Shown here: in pieces, positions 25,150-33,757 of the stretch
How positions within the stretch are numbered: position 1 is the stretch's first letter
How the letters are laid out: the number at the start of each line of letters is the position of its first letter
Source: an uncultured Angelakisella sp.
GTDB lineage: Bacteria; Bacillota; Clostridia; Oscillospirales; Ruminococcaceae
Direction of reading: 5' to 3'
NCBI GenBank assembly: GCA_910585535.1
Contig: CAJUFK010000008.1
Span: 1 to 53,972 of the forward strand
Length of the DNA stretch: 53,972 nt
Translations under genes and position numbers: made by a program
Notes under the pieces: model-generated
Told to the model about the DNA's origin: nothing
Databases searched by the model: none
What the model saw: the letters and a program-made list of their open reading frames with translations, nothing else

Positions 25150-25416
25150 AACGATCCTCTCCTTTACACAGGCTGCGCCCTCTTTTCCCACAGCGGAAAA
25201 AGAGGGGTTTTTGTTAGTATAGCAAAAATGCGGAAGAAATGCTACCGTTTCCTTTTTGACATTTACGCCGCGCTGGAATAACCGCCCTACGGTGAAGATC
25301 CCCCCGGTCCCGCCGGGGGGATTTCTACTGCCACAGGCAAAACAAGGGTTCCATCCCGCCCGGTTTTATGTTATACTGGAAGCCGTATGAAAAAACACAG
25401 AATAGGAGCCGATCAT
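25150..25416. other. Divergent intergenic region
   Basis: No gene seen. It contains a CCTCTTTT / AAAAGAGG hairpin with a T-run on the plus strand (25181-25216), a CCCCCCGG / CCGGGGGG hairpin (25299-25321), and a weak TATACT box (25372-25377) that may serve the helicase gene. Confidence 0.5.
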
Positions 25417-27789
25417 ATGACAGAAAACCAGCGGCAGGAATTCCTGTCCCTCAAAAAGCGGATCCTGGACAGGAGCTTTGGGAAGCTTAACAGGATGCAG
25501 CGCCAGGCTGTCCAGACCCTCACCGGGCCGGTGCTGATCCTGGCCGGGGCAGGGAGCGGGAAAACCACTGTTCTCATCCAGCGCATCGCAAACCTGCTTC
25601 GCTTCGGTCTGGCCTGTGAGGGGGAGTTTATCCCCGACGGCCTCTCCGAGGAGGAGCTGGCCGTCCTCCGCCGCTGCGCCGCCGACGGCTCCTGCGCCGA
25701 AACCGCCGCTGACATCCTGGCGGTTCGCCGCCCCCGGCCCTGGAACGTCCTGGCCATCACCTTTACCAACAAGGCCGCAGGGGAGCTTCGGGAGCGGCTC
25801 CAGGACCTCCTGGGGGAGGAGGGACGGGATGTGGCCGCCGCCACCTTCCACTCCGCCTGCGCCCGCATCCTCCGCAGCGAGATCACCGCCCTGGGCTATG
25901 AGAGCAGCTTTACCATCTACGATACCGACGACAGCGTCCGGGTCCTCAAGGAGTGTATTTCCGAGCTGCACCTGGGTGAAAAAAGCTTTGCTCCAAAGGC
26001 TATGCTGGGGATCATCTCCTCCGCCAAGGACAAGCTTTGGTCCCCGGAAGACCTGGAACGGGAGATGGGAGACAACTACCTTTACCAAATCGCCGCCAAG
26101 GTCTACCAAAAGTATCAGAACAAGCTTCGGGCCGCCTCCGCCGTGGACTTTGACGACATCATCCTCCTTACAGTAAAGCTGTTCCAGCAGTTTCCCGACG
26201 TCCTGGAGAAGTACCGCAAACGGTACCGGTACATCATGGTGGACGAGTACCAGGACACCAACCACGCCCAGTACCTCCTGGTGAGTCTCCTGGCCGGGGG
26301 GCATGAAAACCTCTGCGTGGTGGGGGACGACGACCAGAGTATCTACAAATTCAGGGGAGCCACCATCGAAAACATCCTCTCCTTTGAGGAGCAGTTCCCT
26401 GCCGCCCGGGTCATCCGCCTGGAAGAAAACTACCGCTGCACCACCCGCATCCTGGACGCGGCCAATGGGGTCATCGCCAACAACCTCCAGCGCAAGGGCA
26501 AAACCCTTTGGACCCAGAACCCCCAGGGGGAGAAGATCACCCTCTACCGGGGGGCTGACGAGCAGCGGGAGGCCGCGTTTATTGCCGGGGCCGTCCAGAA
26601 GGCGGTGGAGGACCAGGGCCGCCGGTACGGGGACCACGCCGTCCTATACCGGATGAACGCCCAGTCCAACTCCATCGAGCAGGCATTCATCCGCTGGGGG
26701 ATTCCTTACAAGGTCATCGGCGGGGTCCGCTTCTTTGAGCGGAAGGAGATCAAGGATGTGCTGGCTTACCTCAGCGTCCTGGAAAATCCCGCCGATACCC
26801 TGCGCCTGCGGCGGATCATCAACGAACCCAAGCGGGGCATCGGGGAGGCCACCGTCAACACCGCCGCGGAGATCGCCGAGACCCTGGGAATCTCCCTCTA
26901 CGAGGTCCTTTGCACCGCCGGGGAGTACGCTCCCCTGGCAAAGAAGGCCGCAGCCCTGGAGAAGTTCGCCGCCATGATGGAGGGCCTGCGGGAACGGGTG
27001 GGGGAGGAGCCCCTGGAGGATACCCTGGATGTCCTCCTGGAGGAAAGCGGATACATCCGGGCCCTGGAGGAGAAGAACGACTTCGAGAGCCGGGGCCGTC
27101 TGGAGAACGTGGAGGAGCTGAAGACCACCGTCATCAAATATACCCAGGAGACCGAGAGCCCCAGCCTTTCCGGCTTTTTGGAGGAAATCGCCCTTTATAC
27201 CGACCTGGACAATCTATCCCAGGAGGATGATGCGGTGGTGATGATGACCCTCCACTCGGCCAAGGGCCTGGAGTTCCCGGTGGTGTTTATCGCCGGAGTG
27301 GAGGAGGGCATCTTCCCCGGGATGAACGCCGTGATGGAGCCCGACCAGCTGGAAGAGGAACGGCGGCTGGCCTACGTGGGCATCACCCGGGCCAAGGAGC
27401 GGCTTTACCTCACCACCGCCGCCCAGCGGATGATCTTTGGCCGCACCGCCTACAACCGCCCCTCCCGCTTCGCCGGGGAGATCCCCAAAGACCTTTTGGA
27501 GGTGGAGGACGAGACGGTCCGCCGCTGTCCGGCCCAGACCGCCCTCCGGCCCGGGGCAAGGCCTCAGCCCCAGGCTCCCGCTGCCAAGCGGCCTTTGGCC
27601 CAGCACACCGCCCCGGCGGTCTTTGACCTGACGGCTGGGGAGCGGGTGAAGCACCGGGTGTTCGGCCTGGGGACCATCCTTTCTGTGACCCCCATGGGGG
27701 GGGACCACCTGGTGGAGGTGGCCTTTGACAAGGTGGGCACCAAGCGAATCATGGCGGCCTTCGCCAAGCTGGAAAGGAGCGGGGAATGA
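25417..27789 (+). CDS. pcrA: UvrD/PcrA-family DNA helicase
   Basis: A 790-residue superfamily 1A helicase. Walker A is LAGAGSGKTT (about 45-55), followed by TFTNKAAGEL, a DEYQDTN motif II, GDDDQSIYKFRGA motif III, a RLEENYRC motif IV and LHSAKGLEF motif V. A roughly 40-residue insertion between motifs I and Ia is typical for clostridial members. The C-terminal about 55 residues form the tudor-like domain that binds RNA polymerase in PcrA. The ATG at 25417 has AGGAG 8 bases upstream. Role: replication-conflict and repair helicase. Confidence 0.92.
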   Translation: MTENQRQEFLSLKKRILDRSFGKLNRMQRQAVQTLTGPVLILAGAGSGKTTVLIQRIANLLRFGLACEGEFIPDGLSEEELAVLRRCAADGSCAETAADILAVRRPRPWNVLAITFTNKAAGELRERLQDLLGEEGRDVAAATFHSACARILRSEITALGYESSFTIYDTDDSVRVLKECISELHLGEKSFAPKAMLGIISSAKDKLWSPEDLEREMGDNYLYQIAAKVYQKYQNKLRAASAVDFDDIILLTVKLFQQFPDVLEKYRKRYRYIMVDEYQDTNHAQYLLVSLLAGGHENLCVVGDDDQSIYKFRGATIENILSFEEQFPAARVIRLEENYRCTTRILDAANGVIANNLQRKGKTLWTQNPQGEKITLYRGADEQREAAFIAGAVQKAVEDQGRRYGDHAVLYRMNAQSNSIEQAFIRWGIPYKVIGGVRFFERKEIKDVLAYLSVLENPADTLRLRRIINEPKRGIGEATVNTAAEIAETLGISLYEVLCTAGEYAPLAKKAAALEKFAAMMEGLRERVGEEPLEDTLDVLLEESGYIRALEEKNDFESRGRLENVEELKTTVIKYTQETESPSLSGFLEEIALYTDLDNLSQEDDAVVMMTLHSAKGLEFPVVFIAGVEEGIFPGMNAVMEPDQLEEERRLAYVGITRAKERLYLTTAAQRMIFGRTAYNRPSRFAGEIPKDLLEVEDETVRRCPAQTALRPGARPQPQAPAAKRPLAQHTAPAVFDLTAGERVKHRVFGLGTILSVTPMGGDHLVEVAFDKVGTKRIMAAFAKLERSGE

Positions 27790-28004
27790 GCAAGTACAAC
27801 CCCCTTTGGGAAGAACTGGGAAAGCGGGAGGGCCCCTCTCTCACCCTCACCTTTGAGGAGATCGAGGCGCTGGCCGGGGTCCCCCTGGACCACTCCTTCC
27901 TGCAATACAAGAAGGAGCTTGCCGCCTTCGGCTGGCAGGTAAAGAAAATTTCCATGAAGGGCCAGACCGTCCTCTTCCAGCGGACAGAAGGAGAAGCGAT
28001 ATGA
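27786..28004 (+). CDS. Small conserved protein (DUF7662-like)
   Basis: A 72-residue protein starting MSKYNPLW, then LTFEEIEALAGVPLDHSFLQY, ending with a KISMKGQTVLF strand. Pattern of short helix-turn plus strands recurring in Firmicutes as a small domain that resembles DUF7662. It overlaps the helicase stop by 4 bases and the next gene by 4, so it is translationally coupled to both. Function unknown. Confidence 0.72.
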   Translation: MSKYNPLWEELGKREGPSLTLTFEEIEALAGVPLDHSFLQYKKELAAFGWQVKKISMKGQTVLFQRTEGEAI

Positions 28005-28615
28005 GCGAACGGGATAAGCTCCACACCGGGGAGCTGTTTCTCCCCATGGATCCCTCGGTGCTGGAGGAGCAGCTGGTCCGCATGGATCTGTTGTGGGAGT
28101 ACAACCAAACAAAGCCCTCCCAGCAGAAGGAGCGGGCCGCCCTCCTCAAAAGGATGCTGGCCGACTGTGGGGAGCAGGTCTACATCGAGGCCCCCTTCTA
28201 CGCCAACTGGGGCGGCCATCACTGCCATTTTGGCAACGGCGTTTACGCCAACTACCACCTCACCTGCGTGGACGACACCCACATTTATGTAGGGGATTAC
28301 ACCATGTTCGGGCCCAACGTCACCGTGGCCACGGCGGGGCACCCCATCCTGCCGGAGCTGCGGGAAAAGGGCTACCAGTACAACGCCCCGGTCCATATCG
28401 GGAAACGGTGCTGGATCGGGGCCGGGGCCCTTATCATGCCCGGAGTGGCCATCGGGGACGACACCGTCATCGGGGCGGGGAGCGTGGTGACCAAGGACAT
28501 TCCCGCCGGGGTGGTGGCGGTTGGAAACCCCTGCCGGATCCTCCGCCAGGTGGGGGACCGGGACCGGGAATTTTACTTTAAGGATCGAAAAATCGACTGG
28601 GAGGGCATTCGATGA
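28001..28615 (+). CDS. Maltose/galactoside O-acetyltransferase family
   Basis: A 204-residue left-handed beta-helix acetyltransferase of the Maa/LacA/NodL type. The N-terminal cap is followed by hexapeptide repeats (VYIEAPFYANWGGH, VGDYTMFGPNVTVATAGHPI with catalytic histidine, and IGAGALIMPGVAIGDDTVIG). Acetyl-CoA-dependent transfer to a sugar hydroxyl is the family reaction; acceptor unknown. Confidence 0.92.
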   Translation: MSERDKLHTGELFLPMDPSVLEEQLVRMDLLWEYNQTKPSQQKERAALLKRMLADCGEQVYIEAPFYANWGGHHCHFGNGVYANYHLTCVDDTHIYVGDYTMFGPNVTVATAGHPILPELREKGYQYNAPVHIGKRCWIGAGALIMPGVAIGDDTVIGAGSVVTKDIPAGVVAVGNPCRILRQVGDRDREFYFKDRKIDWEGIR

Positions 28616-28834
28616 GCGTCACCGTCCGAAGGGCCGGGGGAGTCCGACCGCCGGGAGATTGCAGGGGTCCTGGCTATCTCCGATCACACCGGCAGGGCCG
28701 CCAAGGTTGAGCCCAAGGCCCTGAGAAAACATCTGGGGCTGCCGCCCGGTCTCCTGGGGACTTTGGTCCTTCGGGAGGAGTTTGAAGGGATTTTCCGCAA
28801 AAATTTATCTGCGGTATCCCGGAAAGGAGCCAGT
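28612..28834 (+). pseudogene. Frameshifted short gene between acetyltransferases
   Basis: An ATG at 28612 overlaps the maa-like stop and has GGGAGG at ideal spacing, but the frame closes after 32 codons. Removing one G of the five-G run at 28636-28640 opens a continuous frame MSVTVRRAGESDRREIAG and onward that runs into the following GNAT gene. The start resembles the beginning of a GNAT domain. Either a decayed paralogue, or an error in the assembly. Confidence 0.4.
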
Positions 28835-29335
28835 ATGAATTTGACTATACGACCCGCCCGCCCTGAGGACGCCGCCGCCCTTTTGGACTACCTCCGGCAG
28901 ATTGGCGGGGAGAGCGACAATCTCACCTTTGGGGCGGAGGGCCTCCCCGCCACCCTGGAAGAGGAGGAGGCCTTCCTCCGAGGGCAGGCCGCCCAGAGCC
29001 GAAGCGTGATGCTCCTGGCCTGGGAGGACGGGGAGCTTATTGGGGACGGGCACATCGAAGCCTTTTCCCGCCGGATGTCCCACCGGGCCGGCATCGGCAT
29101 TACGGTGCGGAAAAAGGCCTGGGGCCAGGGGGTGGGGACCGCCATTATGGAGCGGCTTGTCGCCCACGCCCGGGACCACGGGGTGGAGATCATCGAATTG
29201 CAGGTGCGGAGCGACAACACCCGGGCCATCCGCCTTTACGAGAAGTTCGGCTTTGTCAAAATTGGCCGTTACCCCGGCTTTTTGAAGGTGAACGGGGTGA
29301 ACGTGGACTGCGACCTGATGAATCTGTACCTGTAA
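28835..29335 (+). CDS. GNAT-family N-acetyltransferase
   Basis: A 166-residue acetyltransferase. The fold elements follow the order of RimI/RimJ-like proteins: IRPARPEDAAALLDYL start, GIGITVRKKAWGQGVGTAIM (the acetyl-CoA loop Q/R-x-x-G-x-G/A at GQGVGT), IIELQVRSDNTRAIRLYEKFGF. The acceptor is unknown. AAAGGAG precedes the ATG; the upstream frame is open but belongs to the frameshifted gene. Confidence 0.88.
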   Translation: MNLTIRPARPEDAAALLDYLRQIGGESDNLTFGAEGLPATLEEEEAFLRGQAAQSRSVMLLAWEDGELIGDGHIEAFSRRMSHRAGIGITVRKKAWGQGVGTAIMERLVAHARDHGVEIIELQVRSDNTRAIRLYEKFGFVKIGRYPGFLKVNGVNVDCDLMNLYL

Positions 29336-29344
29336 GGAGGGCGT

Positions 29345-29512
29345 ATGTTTCCTGTCATGTTCCTTGCCATGGGTCTGCTGCCCCTTCTCCTGGGGTTTCT
29401 TCTCAACTGGTATGTGATGAACCTTGCCGTGGTGACCCCGACCCTTCTGGGGGCGGCGGCCTCCCTGGCGGGGTGCGCCCTGGGGAGGAGAGGGGGCAGC
29501 GGTAATGGCTGA
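29345..29512 (+). CDS. 55-residue membrane peptide
   Basis: Begins MFPVMFLAMGLLPLLLGFLL and continues with a short polar turn and a second hydrophobic stretch (LAVVTPTLLGAAASLAG), ending in a basic RR tail: two membrane helices. TAAGGAGG lies a few bases upstream of the ATG and the end overlaps the next gene (ATGGCTGA), which supports that it is translated. No family recognised. Confidence 0.6.
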   Translation: MFPVMFLAMGLLPLLLGFLLNWYVMNLAVVTPTLLGAAASLAGCALGRRGGSGNG

Positions 29513-29753
29513 CCTGAAGACCCTGGGCCTTGGCAAGACGATGGAAAAGAAGCTCCGGTCGGTGGGCATCGCCACGGCGGAACAGCTCCGGGAGACCGGC
29601 AGCCGGGAGGCGGTCTTACGCCTCAAGGCCCGGTATCCGGGGACCTGCGTGGTCATCCTCTACCACCTGGAAAGCGCCCTCCGGGGGGTGGCCATGGGGG
29701 AACTGGACCCGGCGGTCAAGGGGGAGCTGAAGGGCTGGTTCAGCCAGCTGTAG
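29505..29753 (+). CDS. TfoX/Sxy C-terminal domain protein
   Basis: An 82-residue single-domain protein: LKTLGLGKTMEKKLRSVGI, TAEQLRETGSREAVLRLK, then LYHLESALRGV. This is the TfoX_C helix-hairpin-helix-like domain as a free-standing unit, without the N-terminal domain of the competence regulator. DNA binding is likely, the role is not known. It overlaps the membrane peptide gene. Confidence 0.82.
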   Translation: MADLKTLGLGKTMEKKLRSVGIATAEQLRETGSREAVLRLKARYPGTCVVILYHLESALRGVAMGELDPAVKGELKGWFSQL

Positions 29754-29765
29754 GGAGGATAGATA

Positions 29766-30041
29766 ATGGAGCTGCACGACCGCATCGTCGCCGAACTGGA
29801 GGAGACAAGGTCCCTGGCCGCCCTCATCTGGCTGGTGGACCGGGGCCGGGAGGTGGAGTTTTCAGCAGAGGGAAAGGGGTATTTCCTCTCTCGAAGCAAG
29901 GCAGGGAAGTATGTATCCCTCTGGGAAAGCAAAACAGAGCAGAGTTTTGGCTCTGTGGAGGAACTGCTGGAAAGGGCCAAGGTATCCGGCCGCCCTTTTC
30001 TTGCCGCCTGGAAGGATGCCAGGATAGAAACGATTTTTTAG
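29766..30041 (+). CDS. Small hypothetical protein
   Basis: A 91-residue protein of alternating helix and strands (AALIWLVDRGREVEFSAEG, YVSLWESKTEQSF, VEELLERAKV, LAAWKDARIETIF). I do not recognise a family. It has GGAGG upstream and lies between the TfoX_C and thyX genes at 11-12 base distance, so it is part of the same transcript. Confidence 0.6.
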   Translation: MELHDRIVAELEETRSLAALIWLVDRGREVEFSAEGKGYFLSRSKAGKYVSLWESKTEQSFGSVEELLERAKVSGRPFLAAWKDARIETIF

Positions 30042-30052
30042 GAGGAAGACCC

Positions 30053-30829
30053 ATGAAAGTAACCCTCATCGCCCACACCCCCGACCCGGAAAAGACGGTG
30101 GCCGCCGCCGCCAAGCTCTGCTACAGCCCCGCCGCCATCGACACGGTGATGGAGGGCCTCACCCCGGAAAAGACCGAGTCCTTCCTCCGGATGCTGGGGG
30201 AGCTGGGCCACGAAAGCCCCCTGGAACACGCCTCCTTCACCTTCGGCCTGGAGGGGGTCAGCCGGGCTTTTCTTGCCCAAATCACCCGGCACAGGATCGC
30301 TTCCTACAGCGTCCAAAGCCAGCGGTACGTGAAGGAGAGCCACTTTGACTACGTCCTGCCCCCCCAGATCGAAGCGGTCCCAGAGGCCAAAGAGGAGTTC
30401 CTTCGGGCCATGGAGAACGCCCAGGCATCCTATGAGAGGATCGCCGCCATCCTCACCGAACAGCGCAAGGCCGAGAACCTGGCCCGGGGGATGGAGGAGA
30501 AGGCCGCCGCCCGGGCCGCCGAAAAGACGGCCATCGAGGACGCCCGGTTCGTCCTGCCCAACGCCTGTGACACCAAGATGATGGTCACCATGAACGCCCG
30601 GGCTCTCCACAACTTCTTCCGCCACCGGTGCTGCAGCCGGGCCCAATGGGAGATCCGGGACTGCGCCCGGCAGATGCTGGAGCTGGTTCTGGAGGTGGCC
30701 CCCACCCTCTTCGCCCATGCGGGTCCTCCCTGTGTGGATGGAGCCTGCCCCGAGGGCAGAATGTCCTGCGGCAGGGCGTCAGAAATTCGGGCGGAATACC
30801 GAGCATTAAGGGAGAAGCGCCATGGCTGA
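30053..30829 (+). CDS. thyX: Flavin-dependent thymidylate synthase
   Basis: A 258-residue ThyX that makes dTMP from dUMP using FAD, NADPH and methylene-tetrahydrofolate. The diagnostic ThyX motif RHRIASYSVQSQRY is at residues 79-92 and the C-terminal region with the HNFFRHRCCSRAQWEIR segment is complete. The stop overlaps the tmk start by eight bases, which joins two consecutive steps of dTTP synthesis in one transcript. ThyX replaces ThyA here; no ThyA was seen. Confidence 0.96.
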   Translation: MKVTLIAHTPDPEKTVAAAAKLCYSPAAIDTVMEGLTPEKTESFLRMLGELGHESPLEHASFTFGLEGVSRAFLAQITRHRIASYSVQSQRYVKESHFDYVLPPQIEAVPEAKEEFLRAMENAQASYERIAAILTEQRKAENLARGMEEKAAARAAEKTAIEDARFVLPNACDTKMMVTMNARALHNFFRHRCCSRAQWEIRDCARQMLELVLEVAPTLFAHAGPPCVDGACPEGRMSCGRASEIRAEYRALREKRHG

Positions 30830-31499
30830 GGGAAAGCTCATCGTCATCGAGGGACTGGACGGCAGCGGCAAGGCCACCCAGACCGGGCTCCTCTGCCGGA
30901 ACCTGGCCGAGGAATGGGGGCACAGCTTCCGCCGGGTCTCTTTCCCGGACTACGACGACCCCAGCTCCGCCCTGGTGAAGCTGTACCTGGCCGGGGAACT
31001 GGGCGGTCTCTCGGAGGTGAACGCCTACGGCGCCTCCCTTTTCTACACGGTGGACCGATACGCCAGTTTCCTCCGCCATTGGGGGGAGGACTACCGGAAA
31101 GGTACCCTCATCGTGGCCGACCGGTACGCCACATCCAATGTGGCCCACCAGATGTCCAAGCTGCCAAGGGAGGAGTGGAACGGCTATCTCCGCTGGCTGG
31201 AGGAGACGGAATACCGGCGGGTGGGCATCCCCCGGCCCGATGGGGTGGTCTACCTGGATATGGCCCCGGAGACCTCCAAAAAGCTGCTGACCCACCGCTA
31301 CCACGGGGACGAGAGCAAGAAGGACCTCCACGAGGCCGACTTCGCCTACCTGGTGAAGTGCCGGGAGGCTGCTTTGTACGGAGCGGAAAAGCTGGGCTGG
31401 ACGGTGATCCGCTGCTGCGACGGCCAGAAGCCCTACCCTCCGGAGGAGATCGCCGGAAAGGTCTGGCAGGCGGTACAGCCGGTTTTGGAGGAGGGATAG
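30822..31499 (+). CDS. tmk: Thymidylate kinase
   Basis: A 225-residue P-loop kinase phosphorylating dTMP to dTDP. Walker A is GLDGSGKATQ (11-20), with the DR motif in VADRYATSNVAHQ and the lid region KLLTHRYHGDESKKD. It continues the nucleotide path from thyX, whose stop codon it overlaps. Slightly longer than E. coli Tmk (213). Confidence 0.92.
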   Translation: MAEGKLIVIEGLDGSGKATQTGLLCRNLAEEWGHSFRRVSFPDYDDPSSALVKLYLAGELGGLSEVNAYGASLFYTVDRYASFLRHWGEDYRKGTLIVADRYATSNVAHQMSKLPREEWNGYLRWLEETEYRRVGIPRPDGVVYLDMAPETSKKLLTHRYHGDESKKDLHEADFAYLVKCREAALYGAEKLGWTVIRCCDGQKPYPPEEIAGKVWQAVQPVLEEG

Positions 31500-31502
31500 A
31501 CC

Positions 31503-32735
31503 ATGACCAGAGGAAAGATCCCGGAGGTGCTGGCCCCCGCCGGGGATATGGAGCGGCTGGAGGCAGCCCTCCGGTACGGGGCGGACGCGGTCTACCTGGG
31601 GATGGACCGCTTTACCATGCGCTCCGCCCCCAAGAACTTTACCCCGGAACAGCTGGAAACAGCCTGTAAAAAGGCCCATGCCCAAGGGGCTCGGGTCTAC
31701 TGCACCGTAAACACCCTCCTCAAGAACGAGGAGGTGGAGGGCCTTCCCGCCTTTCTCCACACCGCGGCGGACTGCGGCGTGGACGCTTTCATCGTGGCGG
31801 ACATGGGGGCCCTGATGCTGGCCCGCCGGGAGGTTCCCCAGGTGGAGGTTCACATCTCCACCCAGGCGGGGGTGACCAACTACCTCACCGCCCGGGAGCT
31901 GTTCGCCCTGGGGGCCAAGCGGGTGGTGCTGGCCCGGGAACTGCCCCTCACGGAGATCGCCGGCATCCGCAAAAACACCCCCCCGGAGCTGGAACTGGAG
32001 GTCTTCGTCCACGGGGCCATGTGCGTCAGCTTTTCCGGGCGGTGCCTGCTGTCCAACTACTTCACCGGCCGGGACGGCAATCGGGGGGAGTGCGCCCAGC
32101 CCTGCCGCTGGCGGTACCATCTGGTGGAGGAGACCCGCCCCGGCCAGTATTTCCCCATCACCCAGGAGGAGAACGGCACCTACATCCTCAACGCCAAGGA
32201 CCTCTGCCTGCTGCCCCACCTGGACAAGCTCCGGGACGCCGGGGTGGACAGCTTCAAGATCGAGGGCCGGGCAAAATCCGCCTACTATGTTGCGGTGGCC
32301 TCCAACGCCTACCGCTGCGCCGCCGACCTTCTCCGGGAGCCGGTCTACGACCCGCCTAAGTGGCTGCTGGAGGAGCCGGACAAGCTGAGCCACCGGCCCT
32401 ACTCCACCGGCTTTTTGTTCGGCAGGCCGGAGGACGGCCAGAAGATCCCCGGGGGGTACATCCGCACCTGGGAGGCCGCCGGCATCGTGGAGGGCTGGGA
32501 GGACGGGCGGCTCCTCTGCTCCCAGCGGAACAAATTCCGCTTGGGAGATACCCTGGAGGCCCTTCTTCCCGGGAAGCCCCCGGTAAAGATCCCTGTCACC
32601 GACCTTCGGGACGGGGAAGGGGAGCCCATCCAGGCCACCCCCCACGCCACTATGGCCTTTTCCATCCCCTGGGGGGAGGCTCTGCCCAAGGGGACCATTC
32701 TGCGGTTTACGCCCGGGGAGGAGGCCCGGCCATGA
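31503..32735 (+). CDS. Peptidase U32 family protein
   Basis: A 410-residue protein with the U32 hallmarks: EVLAPAGDMERLEAALRYGADAVYLG at the start, and the cysteine cluster FVHGAMCVSFSGRC followed by ECAQPCRWRY. U32 proteins form Fe-S containing enzymes used for RNA hydroxylation (RlhA, TrhP) or collagen-like protease; the cluster suggests the former. The N-terminal domain is a TIM barrel. Its stop overlaps the next gene. Confidence 0.92.
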   Translation: MTRGKIPEVLAPAGDMERLEAALRYGADAVYLGMDRFTMRSAPKNFTPEQLETACKKAHAQGARVYCTVNTLLKNEEVEGLPAFLHTAADCGVDAFIVADMGALMLARREVPQVEVHISTQAGVTNYLTARELFALGAKRVVLARELPLTEIAGIRKNTPPELELEVFVHGAMCVSFSGRCLLSNYFTGRDGNRGECAQPCRWRYHLVEETRPGQYFPITQEENGTYILNAKDLCLLPHLDKLRDAGVDSFKIEGRAKSAYYVAVASNAYRCAADLLREPVYDPPKWLLEEPDKLSHRPYSTGFLFGRPEDGQKIPGGYIRTWEAAGIVEGWEDGRLLCSQRNKFRLGDTLEALLPGKPPVKIPVTDLRDGEGEPIQATPHATMAFSIPWGEALPKGTILRFTPGEEARP

Positions 32736-33094
32736 CCGACGCCTTTTTGGACCGGATCCCCGGCTGGTGGCATCACTTCGGCGTTGTCCTTCTGTTCCAA
32801 TGCCGCCGGGTCACCGACCTGGAGACCTGGCTTCCCCGGTACGATGGGGAATTGATCCTCACCGACAAAGCTGGGGAGGTCCAGCTGCGCCTCACCCTTA
32901 CGGACCTTCGGGGGGAGTGGGGGCTGGCGGTGGGGGAGACCATCTCCGGCCTGCAAATTCTGGACACCCGGGCCGACGGCTACGAGCAGGAAGCCCGATA
33001 CCACGTCCGGGACTTCGAGAGCGGGGCCATCGACCTGTTCTGCCAGGACATCCGGGTGGATGTTTTGGAGGGAGCGGACCGGTATCCAAGCTGA
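32732..33094 (+). CDS. Hypothetical protein coupled to U32 peptidase
   Basis: A 120-residue protein without recognised family: FLDRIPGWWHHFGVV start, two beta-rich segments (GELILTDKAGEVQLRLTLTDLRGEW and RYHVRDFESGAIDLFCQ broken here by normal spacing), acidic. The ATG overlaps the U32 stop by 4 bases, so it is translated in the same operon. The remaining part of that longer reading frame is shadow of the U32 gene. Confidence 0.6.
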   Translation: MTDAFLDRIPGWWHHFGVVLLFQCRRVTDLETWLPRYDGELILTDKAGEVQLRLTLTDLRGEWGLAVGETISGLQILDTRADGYEQEARYHVRDFESGAIDLFCQDIRVDVLEGADRYPS

Positions 33095-33163
33095 AGGAGG
33101 GCGAAAGGGCACCGCCCGGCTCATCTGCCTGAGACCGGAAGATCCCCTGGCAGGAGTTTTTAG

Positions 33164-33192
33164 TTGCGTTTCCCGCCAGGAGGGTATATAAT
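33164..33192 (+). promoter_or_regulatory. Promoter of the NfeD/SPFH pair
   Basis: TTGCGT (33164-33169), 17-base spacer, TATAAT (33187-33192). Close to 50 bases before the NfeD start codon. Confidence 0.7.
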
Positions 33193-33242
33193 GGATTTGT
33201 AAAACATTGTCCTTTTGGGCAAGATAGAAGGAGGGAAAGTGA

Positions 33243-33728
33243 ATGATAGAATTTTTTGCCGAAAATTGGCAGGCTCTGCTCTGGTTTTTGGCGGTTCTGG
33301 GCCTTTTGATTGTGGAGGTTGCAACCGTCCAGCTGGTGAGCGTCTGGTTTTGCCTGGGGGCGGTCGCCGCAACCATTGCGGCGGTTTGGGGCGCTTCGGG
33401 AACGGTGCAGCTGCTGGTATTCTTTGTGGTCTCGGCAGTGGCGCTGGCGGCCACCCGGCCCCTGGTAGGCAGGATTCTTCATTTCAAGCAGACGCCCACC
33501 AATGCCGACAGTATTATCGGGATGTCCGGCCCCGTGCTGGAATCCATCGATAATACCGCCCAGACTGGCCGGGTGCGGGTGAACAATCTGGACTGGGCCG
33601 CACGCTCGGCCAACGGGGCCCCCATTGCCAGCGGCGTTATCATTACCGTAGAGGCCATTGAAGGGGTCAAACTGATGGTTCGACCTGTAACAAAAACAGC
33701 GGAGAAGCCAGCGGGCGCCGCAGTTTGA
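33243..33728 (+). CDS. NfeD-family membrane protein
   Basis: A 161-residue protein with three membrane helices (about 8-60 and 65-80) followed by a C-terminal OB-fold domain (VRVNNLDWAARSANGAPIASG). NfeD proteins work with SPFH proteins at membrane microdomains; the SPFH gene follows 29 bases later. AAGGAGGG precedes the ATG. Confidence 0.9.
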   Translation: MIEFFAENWQALLWFLAVLGLLIVEVATVQLVSVWFCLGAVAATIAAVWGASGTVQLLVFFVVSAVALAATRPLVGRILHFKQTPTNADSIIGMSGPVLESIDNTAQTGRVRVNNLDWAARSANGAPIASGVIITVEAIEGVKLMVRPVTKTAEKPAGAAV

Positions 33729-33757
33729 ATCACAGCAAGAAAGAGGAGGAATTTGTT

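Noticed and set aside
23695..25281. 528-codon plus-strand frame opposite the amylase gene
   Set aside because: The minus strand has all four GH13 regions; the plus frame is a shadow.
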